From contig NC_091378.1 of NCBI RefSeq assembly GCF_038502225.1, positions 9,528,432 through 9,592,431 on the forward strand: a stretch of DNA of 64,000 bases, written 5' to 3'. Numbering within the stretch: the stretch's first letter is position 1; each line of letters begins with the position of its first letter. This document shows, in pieces, positions 10,759-20,552 of this stretch. The position numbers and the translations under genes were made by a program. The notes below the pieces were generated by a model. That model was not told the DNA's origin. It saw only the letters and a program-made list of their open reading frames with translations, and searched no databases. This DNA is from Cherax quadricarinatus. Its lineage: Eukaryota; Arthropoda; Malacostraca; Decapoda; Parastacidae.

Positions 10759-11929
10759 TTTTTTTTTATATTTTATTTAAAAACTTTACAGCTTGATATT
10801 AAATTAAGATATAAAATGGAAACAGTAGGATCCTCAATCCTACACAACATACACTAGCCAATTATTAACAACACATTGTAATTGACATAAAAGAGGTTAC
10901 CCATATACACACAAACTTTTCCATATAACATACTATGATAAACAAAATAAACTATAACTATATAAACTATATAAAAAATAAACTATATACAACTTTCAGA
11001 TTTGTATAGTTAACATACTATGACGGACATATGACAAAGGTTCACAACCTTCACAGGAGATAAACAGAGTAATAACCTTACATCCCAATCTCAGTTAAAA
11101 ACAATCACATACTCTTCCCAAAATTAACCCCTATACAATAAGAAGTACCTAAGCACATACATACGTGCCTCACTACAATCTCTTTTTAAGCATTGAAAAA
11201 ATCAAAATCAAATCAAAACAAATCAAATCAAATCAAATCAAAATCAAAATCAAAATCAAAATCAAAATCAAAATCAAATCCTAAATCAAAAATCAAATCC
11301 TAAGCCTCACACTTATACTAAATAAATATTAACAAATATTACTAAATATTAAAACAGCCTCTTCCACCGGCTGAGCACATTATATAAAGTAAGAGACTAA
11401 ACCATACTGTCCCATTACAAACTTTTAACGAGGCATTACAAATTTATGGAAGTCATTATCGTTCCATCTAGCAGCAACTGGATGAGCACATTATATAATG
11501 CTAAAATAAAGACAGTACACTCGCTAAAAACCCACAACACTCAACACAAACATAATTTAATAACCTCTCATTGCGATACAATTATCGCACATGATTTATG
11601 CCCAATAAAGGCTATAAACGCACACTCTACATAAGCCCTAAAGCTCTTCACGGTCTTAAAACTATAATCTTGACACCATTCACACTTAATTCATGAAGGT
11701 CATGACGACCCTGACACATCAAACACAGAATTTTCCATTCAGGTACTACGTAATTACTTGATATCATCTTTGGTTTCTGTGCCCACTTGCATGCTACATA
11801 CATGTATGCCACTCATCTACACCTTCATACACCCACATACACCTACACTCACACCCCTCCCCAGGAGGCGACCCCGCTGTGTCCCCCTGAAAACCCCCTT
11901 CCCTTATGTAATCCCCACCCCCCCCCCCC
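10757..11929 (-). other. 3' UTR of the minus-strand Tx1/L1-like LINE
   Basis: 1.17 kb of AT-rich non-coding DNA between the ORF2 stop and the poly(A). It contains a degenerate ATCAAA/AATCAAA microsatellite at about 11200-11295. No gene is seen. Confidence 0.7.
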
Positions 11930-14900
11930 TTACTCACTCAGCCCAAGCCGTAGATTGATGAGAAAACCTAACGTTAACATTCTATACCCTTCCGAAAAAT
12001 CCTTCTCCCACCTCCTCCCATACAGTTCTCTATTACGACACATCGTACGATAAACCGTTACCGCTAGTACCCGCCTCCGCACCTCACAATTCCCCCTCCC
12101 CCTCATCACCCACGATATATATATATAATCCACTATTATATAATCCAAAGCTCGTATAACACTCTCATCGAACCCTCCCACATCTAGGCTTAGTGCACGC
12201 AGAACCGACACCCCTCTGCCCCCCACCCCCTGTACTACCCTACTTAACCAATACCTAACACCCTCCAGTTCCCCACAAAAGTATACAGCATGGAACGCCG
12301 TCTCATCCTCCCCACAGATTCCACACCTTCCGCCCACAATTACCCCTCTGGTTCTTAAAACCTCCCCCGACGGTAGTATGCCATGCAAAAAACGATACAT
12401 TACCTCCCTTACCCTAGGCTTTAACTTCAACCTGCTAAACCTATACCAAATACTCGTCCATGCGTACATGGGGAACAATCCCTCAACTGGTACAACAATC
12501 CTGTCTGCAAGCAGCTTACACAAAACCCCTACTCGAATTTTCCTGGGTTCTCTAACCAACATCAAAGCCCTCAAAATAGTTTCACATTCCCTCAACTCCA
12601 CACCACCATACAACTTACCCAACCTATTATGTACTTTTCCCAGCTGCCCTCCACTCACACCTTCGCGCAAAACCTCCCATTTAAGAAACACACATTTAAT
12701 CCTCCTCCTCAGATCCATCAACCCCAACCCACCCTGGCGCACAGGTAACATTACAACCTCTCTCCTCAGCCAATCGCACCTTGAACCCCACAAAAAGTTA
12801 AACACTCGTCTCAGAATTCCCACAATCGCCGTCCCTGTTAATGGGAACACGGCTGCTACGTGCCAAACCTTACTATACAATAATACGTTTATAACAATCA
12901 CTCGTTGCACGAGAGTCAGATGATGAGGTCGCAATGCACCCAGACGCCCCTGAATCCTTTCCATTAATCTATTCGAGTTTTCCTCCCGAGCAGCTTCCAA
13001 ATCACCCTTATAGGTGATACCACAAATTTTTAAAGACACCGTTTGTTTTCTCACAACGTTACATCTCCAACCCCCCCCCCTCCACCCAATCACCCAACCC
13101 CATGATCATTGACTTCTCTCTATTTACCTGCATCCCTGTTGCATTTCCGAACTGTTGCACAACAGCATCCAAAACACCCAACGTCATCCCCTCCCGAACC
13201 AGGACTGTTGTATCGTCTACGTATCCTATTATTCCCGGCCACACTTTCCCTACCCCACCCCCCCCACCTCCACTCGTGTCACATACACAACGTTCAACCA
13301 TTCTATAGAAGGGGTCCTGAATGCACGCAAACAACATTTGTGACATGGGACACCCCTGCCTAAGTCCCCTACCCATTACAATCCCCTCCCCCAAGCATCC
13401 ATTAATCTGTACCCTCATCTTGGCACCATTGTACAACGTGGTTACCCAATTAACTATTTCATCCCCATAACCCTGCCTCCTAAGTATAGCTCCCAATGCT
13501 CCTCGTTCCACCCTGTCATAGGCCCCCTGCCAGTCTAAAGCCAACAACGCCGCCCTCCCTCCCCCCCCTTTTGACTCCACAGAACTTCTCAGTATTCCAT
13601 GACCCTCAATCATCGACCTTCCAGGCAAACCATACTGCGTTTTCGAAACCACTCTCCCTACCACACATTTGAACCTATTACCCAAGACTTTAGCGAACAA
13701 CTTATAATCAGCACATAACAGGGATATGGCACGGTACTCCTTGAGGGTGTGCTGCCCCTTACCCTTCGGGACCAACACTACAACTGCTGTTGCTTGCTTG
13801 TCCCCCATCACACCCTTCTCCTTCATCTGATTAAATAACCTACCCATGAAACCCCTTATCACCTCCCAATGTTGGAGATAAAATTCAGCCGGGAGACCGT
13901 CTATTCCAGGTGCTTTACCTTTCCTCATTCCCCTTAAAGCCAACTCTATTTCCTCCTCTGTTATTACCCCCCCTAAAGCCTTTCTATCACTATTCCCTAA
14001 ATTACACGTCACATACTCACACACCTTCTCTAAATCCACATTTCCCACCTTCCCACTTGTCCAATACCCTTCATACCATTTATCCGCATACACACACATT
14101 CCTTTTGTAGTTAGTATCTCCTGACCCATTCTATAACCCCCCGCCATCTCGTGTACCTCTAACCTCGGAATAGCTGTAACCTGCTGTCTTTGTTTTTGAC
14201 GTCGCAACACACACGCCGATGGTTTGTCACCCCAAAGCACCTCCTCTACCCCTGCCTGCACCCTTACCGCTTGAAACCTCTCATTTTGTAACTCCCTCAG
14301 TCTCCCCTTGACCTCGACAATTTCATCCATAGGATAGTTGCCCCCCACAGCCCCCTTCTCATAACAGCCCCTTAACCTGTCCTCCAGATAATTTGAAAGC
14401 CCATATTTAAAATCATTTATACGTTTGCCCACCCCCACATAATATTTCCTAATCCTTTCCTTGGCAACACAATCCCACCATTGTACGACATCTTCCACTC
14501 CCTGTGCCTCCTCACTAAGCTCCTTCCATAGGACAGAAAATCCCTCTAACCCCTCCTCATCACTCAATGCACTTATATTTAATTTCCAGTAACTCCTGTA
14601 TATTTCTGCAAGCGCCTCCCACCCAACCTCCACCAACACTGCTCTATGATCTGACCATGCAACTTCAACAGTTTTGAAAGCTCTCACTACAACCCCGTGA
14701 GAAAGATACACTCTATCTAACCTCGCTGCATACCCTCTCCTAACAAATGTATGCTCTGTCTCCCACGCCCCCCCCTCGAATGCGTCTCTTAACCTAATAT
14801 CCCTCAATAAATCTCGTAGGGCCACCGACACATAACCTGCCCCTTTTGGTTCCACATCAGCCCTCCTAATGACGCAGTTCCAATCACCTCCTACTATTGC

Positions 14901-15292
14901 CACCTCCGGTAATGCACGGAAAAAAAACACAAGGTCCTCGCACACAAACTCCTGCTTCACCTGTACATTATTCTCTGCAGGCGCATATACACTAATAAAA
15001 GCCACACGTTTTCCCATCCACAAACCATCTACGCGCAACACCCTTCCCCCTCCCCCCCCCCCTCACTTCTCTGCAAAACAAACGGGCTCGCCTCCCTAAT
15101 TAAGATACCCACCCCCCCTTTTAAACGGGCAGATGGCAGGGTTACCACCTGAAACCCCTCCATCTCCAACACCCTACCCTCCTTAAAATTGTGCTCCTGT
15201 AGGAACACAACATCCACTCTAAATTTATTCAGAAACTCTCGAAACCATTCTCTCTTTACACTATTACACAAACCATTAACGTTTACTGTCAT
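11930..15292 (-). pseudogene. ORF2: endonuclease / reverse transcriptase with two frameshifts
   Basis: The ATG at 15292-15290 opens MTVNVNGL, 14 bases after the ORF1 stop. Endonuclease motifs include QEHN, GGDWNC and WSDH. The RT shows GLRQGCPMSQ and the catalytic YVDD (codons 13223 down to 13212). A C-terminal CGIC...HAVYFC zinc cluster follows. The frame breaks twice: at the C11 run 15052-15062 and at the C10 run 13071-13080. On both sides of each run the protein matches the plus-strand relative at 740-4063, so each break is a single-base-class length change in a homopolymer. No other stop interrupts about 1120 codons. It is either a recently dead copy or an intact one with homopolymer sequencing or assembly errors. 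Confidence 0.85.
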
Positions 15293-15306
15293 ACACCGGA
15301 GGCCTA

Positions 15307-16563
15307 TTAGAGTTTCCACCCCTGCCTCCTCTCTTCACTCTTCCGATGGCCACCAGAACGTGTGGGACCACTTGTCACCTGCACACTTCCCTCTCTCCCC
15401 CCCCCCTTCTTTCGGTGCCTCCTGTCATGGCCACCACTACCTTCACCTTCTGCCCATATTTGCTTCCCAGTCCTCTGCGCCGGCGTTAGGACATCATCTG
15501 AATCCGATGCAGCGGCTCTCTTTCTTGTGACAGGCGCATCCTCCATGGCTTGGTCTGGGGATGCCTCACAATGTACCTCTACCTCCACTGTACACAGTGA
15601 CAAAGATCTCGGTGACACCTCAGTCACGCTGTCACTCCCTTCGTCCGAATAGTTCTGTTGTTGATGCCCCACAGCCTTCACCTCATCTTCTTCTACCCTG
15701 CCAGGGGCAGCCACCTCCTCAGGCGGTGACAAGGACTTCAAAACCTCGGCTAATTCCTCCTCAATTTCCAACACTTCCTCCTGTACTTTTTGCTCAACTC
15801 GATCCACTGGAAGTGTGTCTGGACCAGGTAACTGGTCAAGGGCCTCACCCTCTCCCCCAGCCTTATACGCCTCATCCACTATCTCGCTCCATAGACGACC
15901 ACGCCCTCCTTCACGTCGTTGATCAACACCTGCTTCCCCTGGTGTAGAAGCGGATGTCTCCGCCTCTGGGCCAGGAGCTCGTTGCCGCTTCCCACACTCC
16001 GCCGCTATGTGATCATATTCCCCACATAGTCGGCAGGTACGCCTTTGCCCCGCGTATGACACCATGACCTGTGTCCTGAATTCCTTTAGGTACACGTAAG
16101 ACGGTATGGGGTGTCGCAATGACATTTTTAGGTTAAAAGTGCCCTCCGGCATACCTGTGTAGGCACCCGACACCCACTTACCATGCTGGGCCAAATGAAC
16201 AGTTCCGTATTCCTCAAATACGTTTCTGATATCTGCCTCATCCGCCTCAAAGGGGACATTACGCAATTTAATCCATGTATAATGTCTGGATACATCGATC
16301 ATCCTCACACGCACAGCTGGTGTTGCATCAAGACTTACGTCCTGAAAACGGTTGACCAACGACTCGTAAACCGTTGCTGAGAGCAGTTTCACAAAAAATC
16401 TACGTGCTCCGTTCAATGCTACGCCGTACAACTCTCCATCCTGAATGCCATACGTGTCTCTGATTATTTTAGGTAGTAATACCTGGGCTGAGGCTGGCGT
16501 TATTGCCCCACTGAGAAGTTCAACACCGACAGTGTTAATCCTGCGTCTGTAACTGCACGCCAT
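15307..16563 (-). CDS. ORF1: RRM-like and CCHC RNA-binding protein of Tx1/L1-like LINE
   Basis: An intact frame of 418 residues from ATG at 16563-16561. Residues about 92-170 have the pattern of the RRM-like domain found in L1/Tx1 ORF1 proteins (YTWIKLRNVPF ... IRNVFEEYG). A CX2CX4HX4C knuckle follows at residues 177-190 (CRLC...H...C). The C-terminal half is acidic and of low complexity. Near its end is SDSDDVLTPAQR, shared with the other copy at 1-725. The expected role is to package LINE RNA into an RNP; ORF2 follows after 14 bases. Confidence 0.83.
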   Translation of the reverse strand: MACSYRRRINTVGVELLSGAITPASAQVLLPKIIRDTYGIQDGELYGVALNGARRFFVKLLSATVYESLVNRFQDVSLDATPAVRVRMIDVSRHYTWIKLRNVPFEADEADIRNVFEEYGTVHLAQHGKWVSGAYTGMPEGTFNLKMSLRHPIPSYVYLKEFRTQVMVSYAGQRRTCRLCGEYDHIAAECGKRQRAPGPEAETSASTPGEAGVDQRREGGRGRLWSEIVDEAYKAGGEGEALDQLPGPDTLPVDRVEQKVQEEVLEIEEELAEVLKSLSPPEEVAAPGRVEEDEVKAVGHQQQNYSDEGSDSVTEVSPRSLSLCTVEVEVHCEASPDQAMEDAPVTRKRAAASDSDDVLTPAQRTGKQIWAEGEGSGGHDRRHRKKGGGREGSVQVTSGPTRSGGHRKSEERRQGWKL

Positions 16564-16694
16564 GTTGACTAATAGTAGTTCTCCTGGTCTGACGACAGAG
16601 GCGCGACAAGCACCACCTCACACTACTGCTGTCAGGGAACTGAAGAGCGTTTGCGCAGGAGGTCTGCACGGCCCAATAGCGATGCAGACAATGT

Positions 16695-16779
16695 GCAACA
16701 ACTATTGATGGTGTTGTGAGAGCAACAACTATTGATGGTGTTGTGAGAGCAACAACAATTGATGGTGTTGTGAGAGCAA
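16695..16779. repeat. Residual block of the 27-bp minisatellite
   Basis: Three units (GCAACAACTATTGATGG class) lie between the 5' end of the minus-strand LINE and the left LTR of the gypsy element. They show that both elements landed within a few units of each other in the same array. Confidence 0.9.
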
Positions 16780-17704
16780 TGTTATATCTTTGAAATTGGT
16801 CATCCTGTGTTATTTAAATATTGTAAGAGCATATGTTCATCACTTAATATTATAGCGCGAAAGTTCCCGTTTATAGCTAAAATAGAGACTTTCGGCGTTA
16901 TATTATCTGTTAATATATGAAAAATACCATGGTATTATCGCTATTATCGTTATTATCACTATTTTGTAATTATCACTATTATTTTACTATTATGGTTAGG
17001 TAGGATTTCTTGTGTATATAGAGTTTAAGTCTCGGAACCATCCGGTGAATTGTTCAGTTGTTTATGTCCGGCTGGCTGACGTGGTTCAGCTGATCCAACC
17101 TGACGACACGTCAACAGACTGGCAAGTAGTCAGTCTGCTCCCTGCTCTAGCCCTGACAACTGATCGTATATTGGCTCTTACGGTGTACAGTTGAATGGTT
17201 TTGAGAATTGGACTATAGAGCTGACTCACTTTGTTCCTCATTACTTTGAAAGACTCTTTTGATATTTATATTCTTGGTCAGTTCAGTAATCCATAGATAC
17301 TTTACGGCCAGATTCAAAGGTCTTGTTAAATCTTGTACCTTTTGTATTTTGAGTTTACAGTCTTGTTAAGAAAGAGACGTAAATATTAATGAGGACTTAG
17401 ATACAGGAAGAATAATTAAACTTCCTTATTAATATGACATTTCCATGATTTGGAACTAAATGTATATGGTAAATTTTATTGTACAAAGTATTAAGTTAAA
17501 TTAACTACAAAGAGAAGATAAAGTATTGTATTTAAATACTTTAATAAATTTGAATATTATTCTATGGAGTTTCCCAGTTGAAATTATTTCCCCTAGACTC
17601 TAAAAGACCTTTAGAGAACTCGGGTCCAAAAATCTTGTTGCATAAGAAATAAATGGTAACAGGCCACATTCTGAAGTTCTTTAAAAAATTTCTTATTCGC
17701 AACA
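16780..17704 (+). repeat. Left LTR of the gypsy element
   Basis: Begins TGTTATATC and ends TTCGCAACA. A TATATA at 17015-17020 is a candidate promoter, and AATAAA occurs at 17543-17548 and 17648-17653. It differs from the right LTR by about five substitutions and three small indels over 925 bp. Confidence 0.92.
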
Positions 17705-17706
17705 AA

Positions 17707-17725
17707 TGGGGTACCCGTCCGGGAT
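17707..17725 (+). other. Primer binding site candidate
   Basis: TGGGGTACCCGTCCGGGAT starts two bases after the LTR end and begins with the TGG expected opposite a tRNA CCA end. I cannot assign the primer tRNA with confidence. Confidence 0.55.
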
Positions 17726-17881
17726 CTCTGTTGTTCTAAGACATTGATCAAAAGAACAATAGTAAAGTTTATATACTGGGAATTTATCTTTAGTTAATTT
17801 CAAAATATTGATCATGGAAGATCACATTAAAGAGTTATTTCCTCTTCAAGGGGGGCTCCTTGGCGTGGTGAAGAGGCTCTT

Positions 17882-17921
17882 GGTCTGAGGAATTAGACCT
17901 ATCGGTCTTCTTCCTCAGACC
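17882..17921 (+). other. 5'-terminal hairpin of the I/Nimb-like LINE
   Basis: GGTCTGAGGAA at 17882-17892 pairs with TTCCTCAGACC at 17911-17921. AGACC (17895-17899) pairs with GGTCT (17904-17908) around a TATC loop, giving 16 pairs with one 2x2 internal loop. It lies 41 bases from the element 5' end. A related hairpin is at the same place in the short element at 32855-33019. Function unknown; see findings. Confidence 0.6.
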
Positions 17922-18576
17922 GAACCTAATTACCCCCCAATCTCCCCTCCCCTATCCCATCCTCCCCATCCTCCCCTTTTTCCTTTCCTCCTCCTCCTCC
18001 CCACTCCTCCCTTTTGCCCTTCCTCTTTTTGTCCTTTGGGATTTCTCCCACAGGCGCGCTAGTTCCTAGGTAGGAGAAAGGACACCGGGGTCCATCCCAT
18101 TCCGTTGAGGTTTCTTGGCGGTGGCGTAGTTTGCCGTGGAATCTGGATTGCCTAGGGATGTCCCAATCCCTCTCCGGTATCCCGGAGTAGCTTTGGGTGT
18201 CTTTTGGGCGACGGGTGTAGCTCTGGAAGCCACCTTTCGGATTCCGGGGGTGGTGGCTGAAGGAGGTATGCTTTGTGGCGGATATCCGGCCGCCCTCTCT
18301 TTTGTCCACCGAGGTAGCTCGGCAGATGTGAGGTTGCTATCCCAGATTGCTGGTTTACTGGCATGAAGGGTAGGGTATGGCACGGGTTCCATGCTGCATC
18401 TGCGCTACTAGCGGTGTCGAGTCCTCTTGGGCGCGGAGGGAGATTTCTGGCCCTTTCATCCCTCCTAGGAACTATCCCTCCCCGGTCCCCCCTTTTTTTT
18501 TTCTTTTTTTTATTTTTATTTTCTTTTCTTCTTTCTTTTTTTTTCTTAAAAACAAAAAGAAAGAAGTAACCTAACC

Positions 18577-20508
18577 ATGGCAGCCCTAGTCCATGAACCT
18601 GGTACCCCCGGGCCCCTTCTTGATACCGCACCCCGTTCTGACCCCGCCTCGTCTTTGGACCACTCTTCAGACATTCCTCATGCCTCTGTACCTATTGCCA
18701 GTGCTGTTTCCTCACCCGCTTCAGGTACTGAGGCCTCGACTGACTCCTTCGATTTATCAGACCTTCGCTCTCCTCTGACTATGCTTCCGGCCTCTCCCTC
18801 TACGGTGCGGCAATTTTCAAATCGCCGACCCGTTCCACGTCGGACCAACTCTGGTCCCACGCCTAAACGTCAACGACAATTACCTGCTGATGATACTTCT
18901 CCACCTTCACCTTCTCGTTCTTCTCAGAAACGATCGACACGTCCTTCACTACCTTTCCACGCTCAGTTTCAGACTGAACAGTGGACTAAATTCTTCACTT
19001 TACGACCAACTTCCTCTACTGCCTATCTTTCTGACCATAGTATTGGCAAGGCACTCCTACGCCATGTTGGTAAAGATATTTCTTTTCATGCTCTTAAGAG
19101 CGGTACGCGCATCATTACCGTACAGAATGCTACCCAGGCTCGTGAGCTCTCTCGTCTTACCCATATAGATACTGTTCCTGTCACCCTTGAAAAACATCAT
19201 TCCCTCAATTCTTGTAGTGGTACCGTTATTCTGCCCCATACCATAGTTCAACAAAATTTCCAGACATGTGGCACCGACATTCTAGAACAGCTGGAACTCC
19301 AAGATCTCCCAATCCTCAAGGTAGACACTTACGTTCTTCCTGCCTGTGGGCGGAGACGATACCCTAGCAATGTGGCTCGTTTAACTTTTGACAGCCGAGA
19401 ACTCCCATCCTCCGTTTATATAGCAGGACATCGGTTACAAGTTCGAAAGGTGATCCCTACACCACAACAGTGTAGAAATTGCTGGCGATTTGGCCATCCA
19501 GCGAAATATTGCAGATCTATCGCCGAATGCCCAGTCTGTGGTGCCGATGACCATTCTAATACGTCTTGCAATCGATCTCCCTCTTGCCTTAACTGTCATG
19601 AGGCTCACCCTTCGTACTCTCGCCGTTGTCAGGTCTATTTAAACGAGCGGGAAATCCGTTACCTCAAAGAGACAGAAGGTCTCCCTTATGCCATGGCAGT
19701 TTCTCATCTCCGCCTCCAAGGGAGACTCCCACGTGTTTCTTATTCCCGTGTTTCAAAACGTCCCCCCACTTCTGGCATCCCATCTTCTACACCCACCTCT
19801 GTGGTTACCTCTCCCATAATCACTCCTGTATCTAATCCTTTTGCTGTCCTCGGCTCAGACGTCCCTACTTCAACGCCTCAGTCTAATCTCGCTTCTTCGA
19901 GTTCTCTCTTACAAGCCTCAGTATCGACGAGACCTCGTACGACACCTCTTCCCAATCGTCCCTCTACTTCTCAAAAGTCAAAAAAAGGTCCGGTAACACC
20001 TCCTACCCATCTTCCACCTCCTCATTTTACCCTCCCTGTCTCTGTCCCTAGTTCTTCCCCTCTCACTGGCTCAGTTACAAGTGCAGAGGTTCACCCTCCT
20101 CCTCGTAATGTACCTTCCTCCCCTGTTCCCTCCCAAGTTTCTTCCTCTTCTGCCACCTCCCAGGTTCCTGTCTCTTCTGTCCCCTGCCACGCTTCTCCAG
20201 TTCCCTCCACCCTTTCGCCCCCCCCTACCTTGGTACAGTCCAATACAGTTCCAATCTTTACTCATCCTCCCCCTACCATTCCCAGTATTGTCTCCCATAC
20301 GACATCTCTGAATTCCGAAACACTTGAAGCAATCTCTGAATATATTGCAGAGACCAAACCATCAATGGACACTGATCCACCTTCCGCTCTTCCTCTCTCC
20401 TCTGCTCCATCTGCGCAACTCCTTTCTTCACAGCGCACCGTTCCTTCGCTGCTTGAACATTTTCCACTGCCTCCGCATGTGGACTTTTCTAACCCTTCTA
20501 GTCCGTAG
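18577..20508 (+). CDS. ORF1 (gag-like, three zinc knuckles) of I/Nimb-like LINE
   Basis: 643 residues from an ATG in strong context (ACCATGG at 18574-18580), after a T-rich leader tract. Residues about 1-130 are Pro/Ser/Thr-rich and disordered. The middle part (about 130-290) is probably the folded RNA-binding region. Three zinc knuckles follow: C299-C302-H307-C312, C318-C321-H326-C331, and C337-C340-H344-C351. The last 290 residues are Ser/Pro-rich. This arrangement is typical of ORF1 proteins of I/Jockey-superfamily LINEs, which coat the element RNA. The TAG stop is 44 bases before the ORF2 ATG. No disruption is seen. Confidence 0.87.
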   Translation: MAALVHEPGTPGPLLDTAPRSDPASSLDHSSDIPHASVPIASAVSSPASGTEASTDSFDLSDLRSPLTMLPASPSTVRQFSNRRPVPRRTNSGPTPKRQRQLPADDTSPPSPSRSSQKRSTRPSLPFHAQFQTEQWTKFFTLRPTSSTAYLSDHSIGKALLRHVGKDISFHALKSGTRIITVQNATQARELSRLTHIDTVPVTLEKHHSLNSCSGTVILPHTIVQQNFQTCGTDILEQLELQDLPILKVDTYVLPACGRRRYPSNVARLTFDSRELPSSVYIAGHRLQVRKVIPTPQQCRNCWRFGHPAKYCRSIAECPVCGADDHSNTSCNRSPSCLNCHEAHPSYSRRCQVYLNEREIRYLKETEGLPYAMAVSHLRLQGRLPRVSYSRVSKRPPTSGIPSSTPTSVVTSPIITPVSNPFAVLGSDVPTSTPQSNLASSSSLLQASVSTRPRTTPLPNRPSTSQKSKKGPVTPPTHLPPPHFTLPVSVPSSSPLTGSVTSAEVHPPPRNVPSSPVPSQVSSSSATSQVPVSSVPCHASPVPSTLSPPPTLVQSNTVPIFTHPPPTIPSIVSHTTSLNSETLEAISEYIAETKPSMDTDPPSALPLSSAPSAQLLSSQRTVPSLLEHFPLPPHVDFSNPSSP

Positions 20509-20552
20509 GAACCCTTACCTGCGGATTTCAAGTATCTTTATCATTGCCAATC

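Larger units (their letters stand above)
10757..16694 (-). mobile_element. Near-full-length Tx1/L1-like LINE inserted in the 27-bp minisatellite
   Basis: Read on the minus strand: about 130 bases of 5' UTR, ORF1 (16563-15307), ORF2 (15292-11930, two frameshifts), a 1.17-kb 3' UTR and an 11-base poly(A), seen as T at 10757-10767. Minisatellite sequence flanks both ends. GCAACAACTATT occurs at 10747-10758 and again at 16695-16706, consistent with a 12-base target-site duplication. Because the target is itself repetitive, the duplication cannot be proved from sequence alone. Confidence 0.88.

Noticed and set aside
10757..16694. Shared target specificity of the two Tx1-like copies
   Set aside because: The 3' flank of the first copy (TGTGATAGGTGCTGAAG) does not match that of the second (minisatellite), so no common target site is supported, although some Tx1-group families are site-specific.
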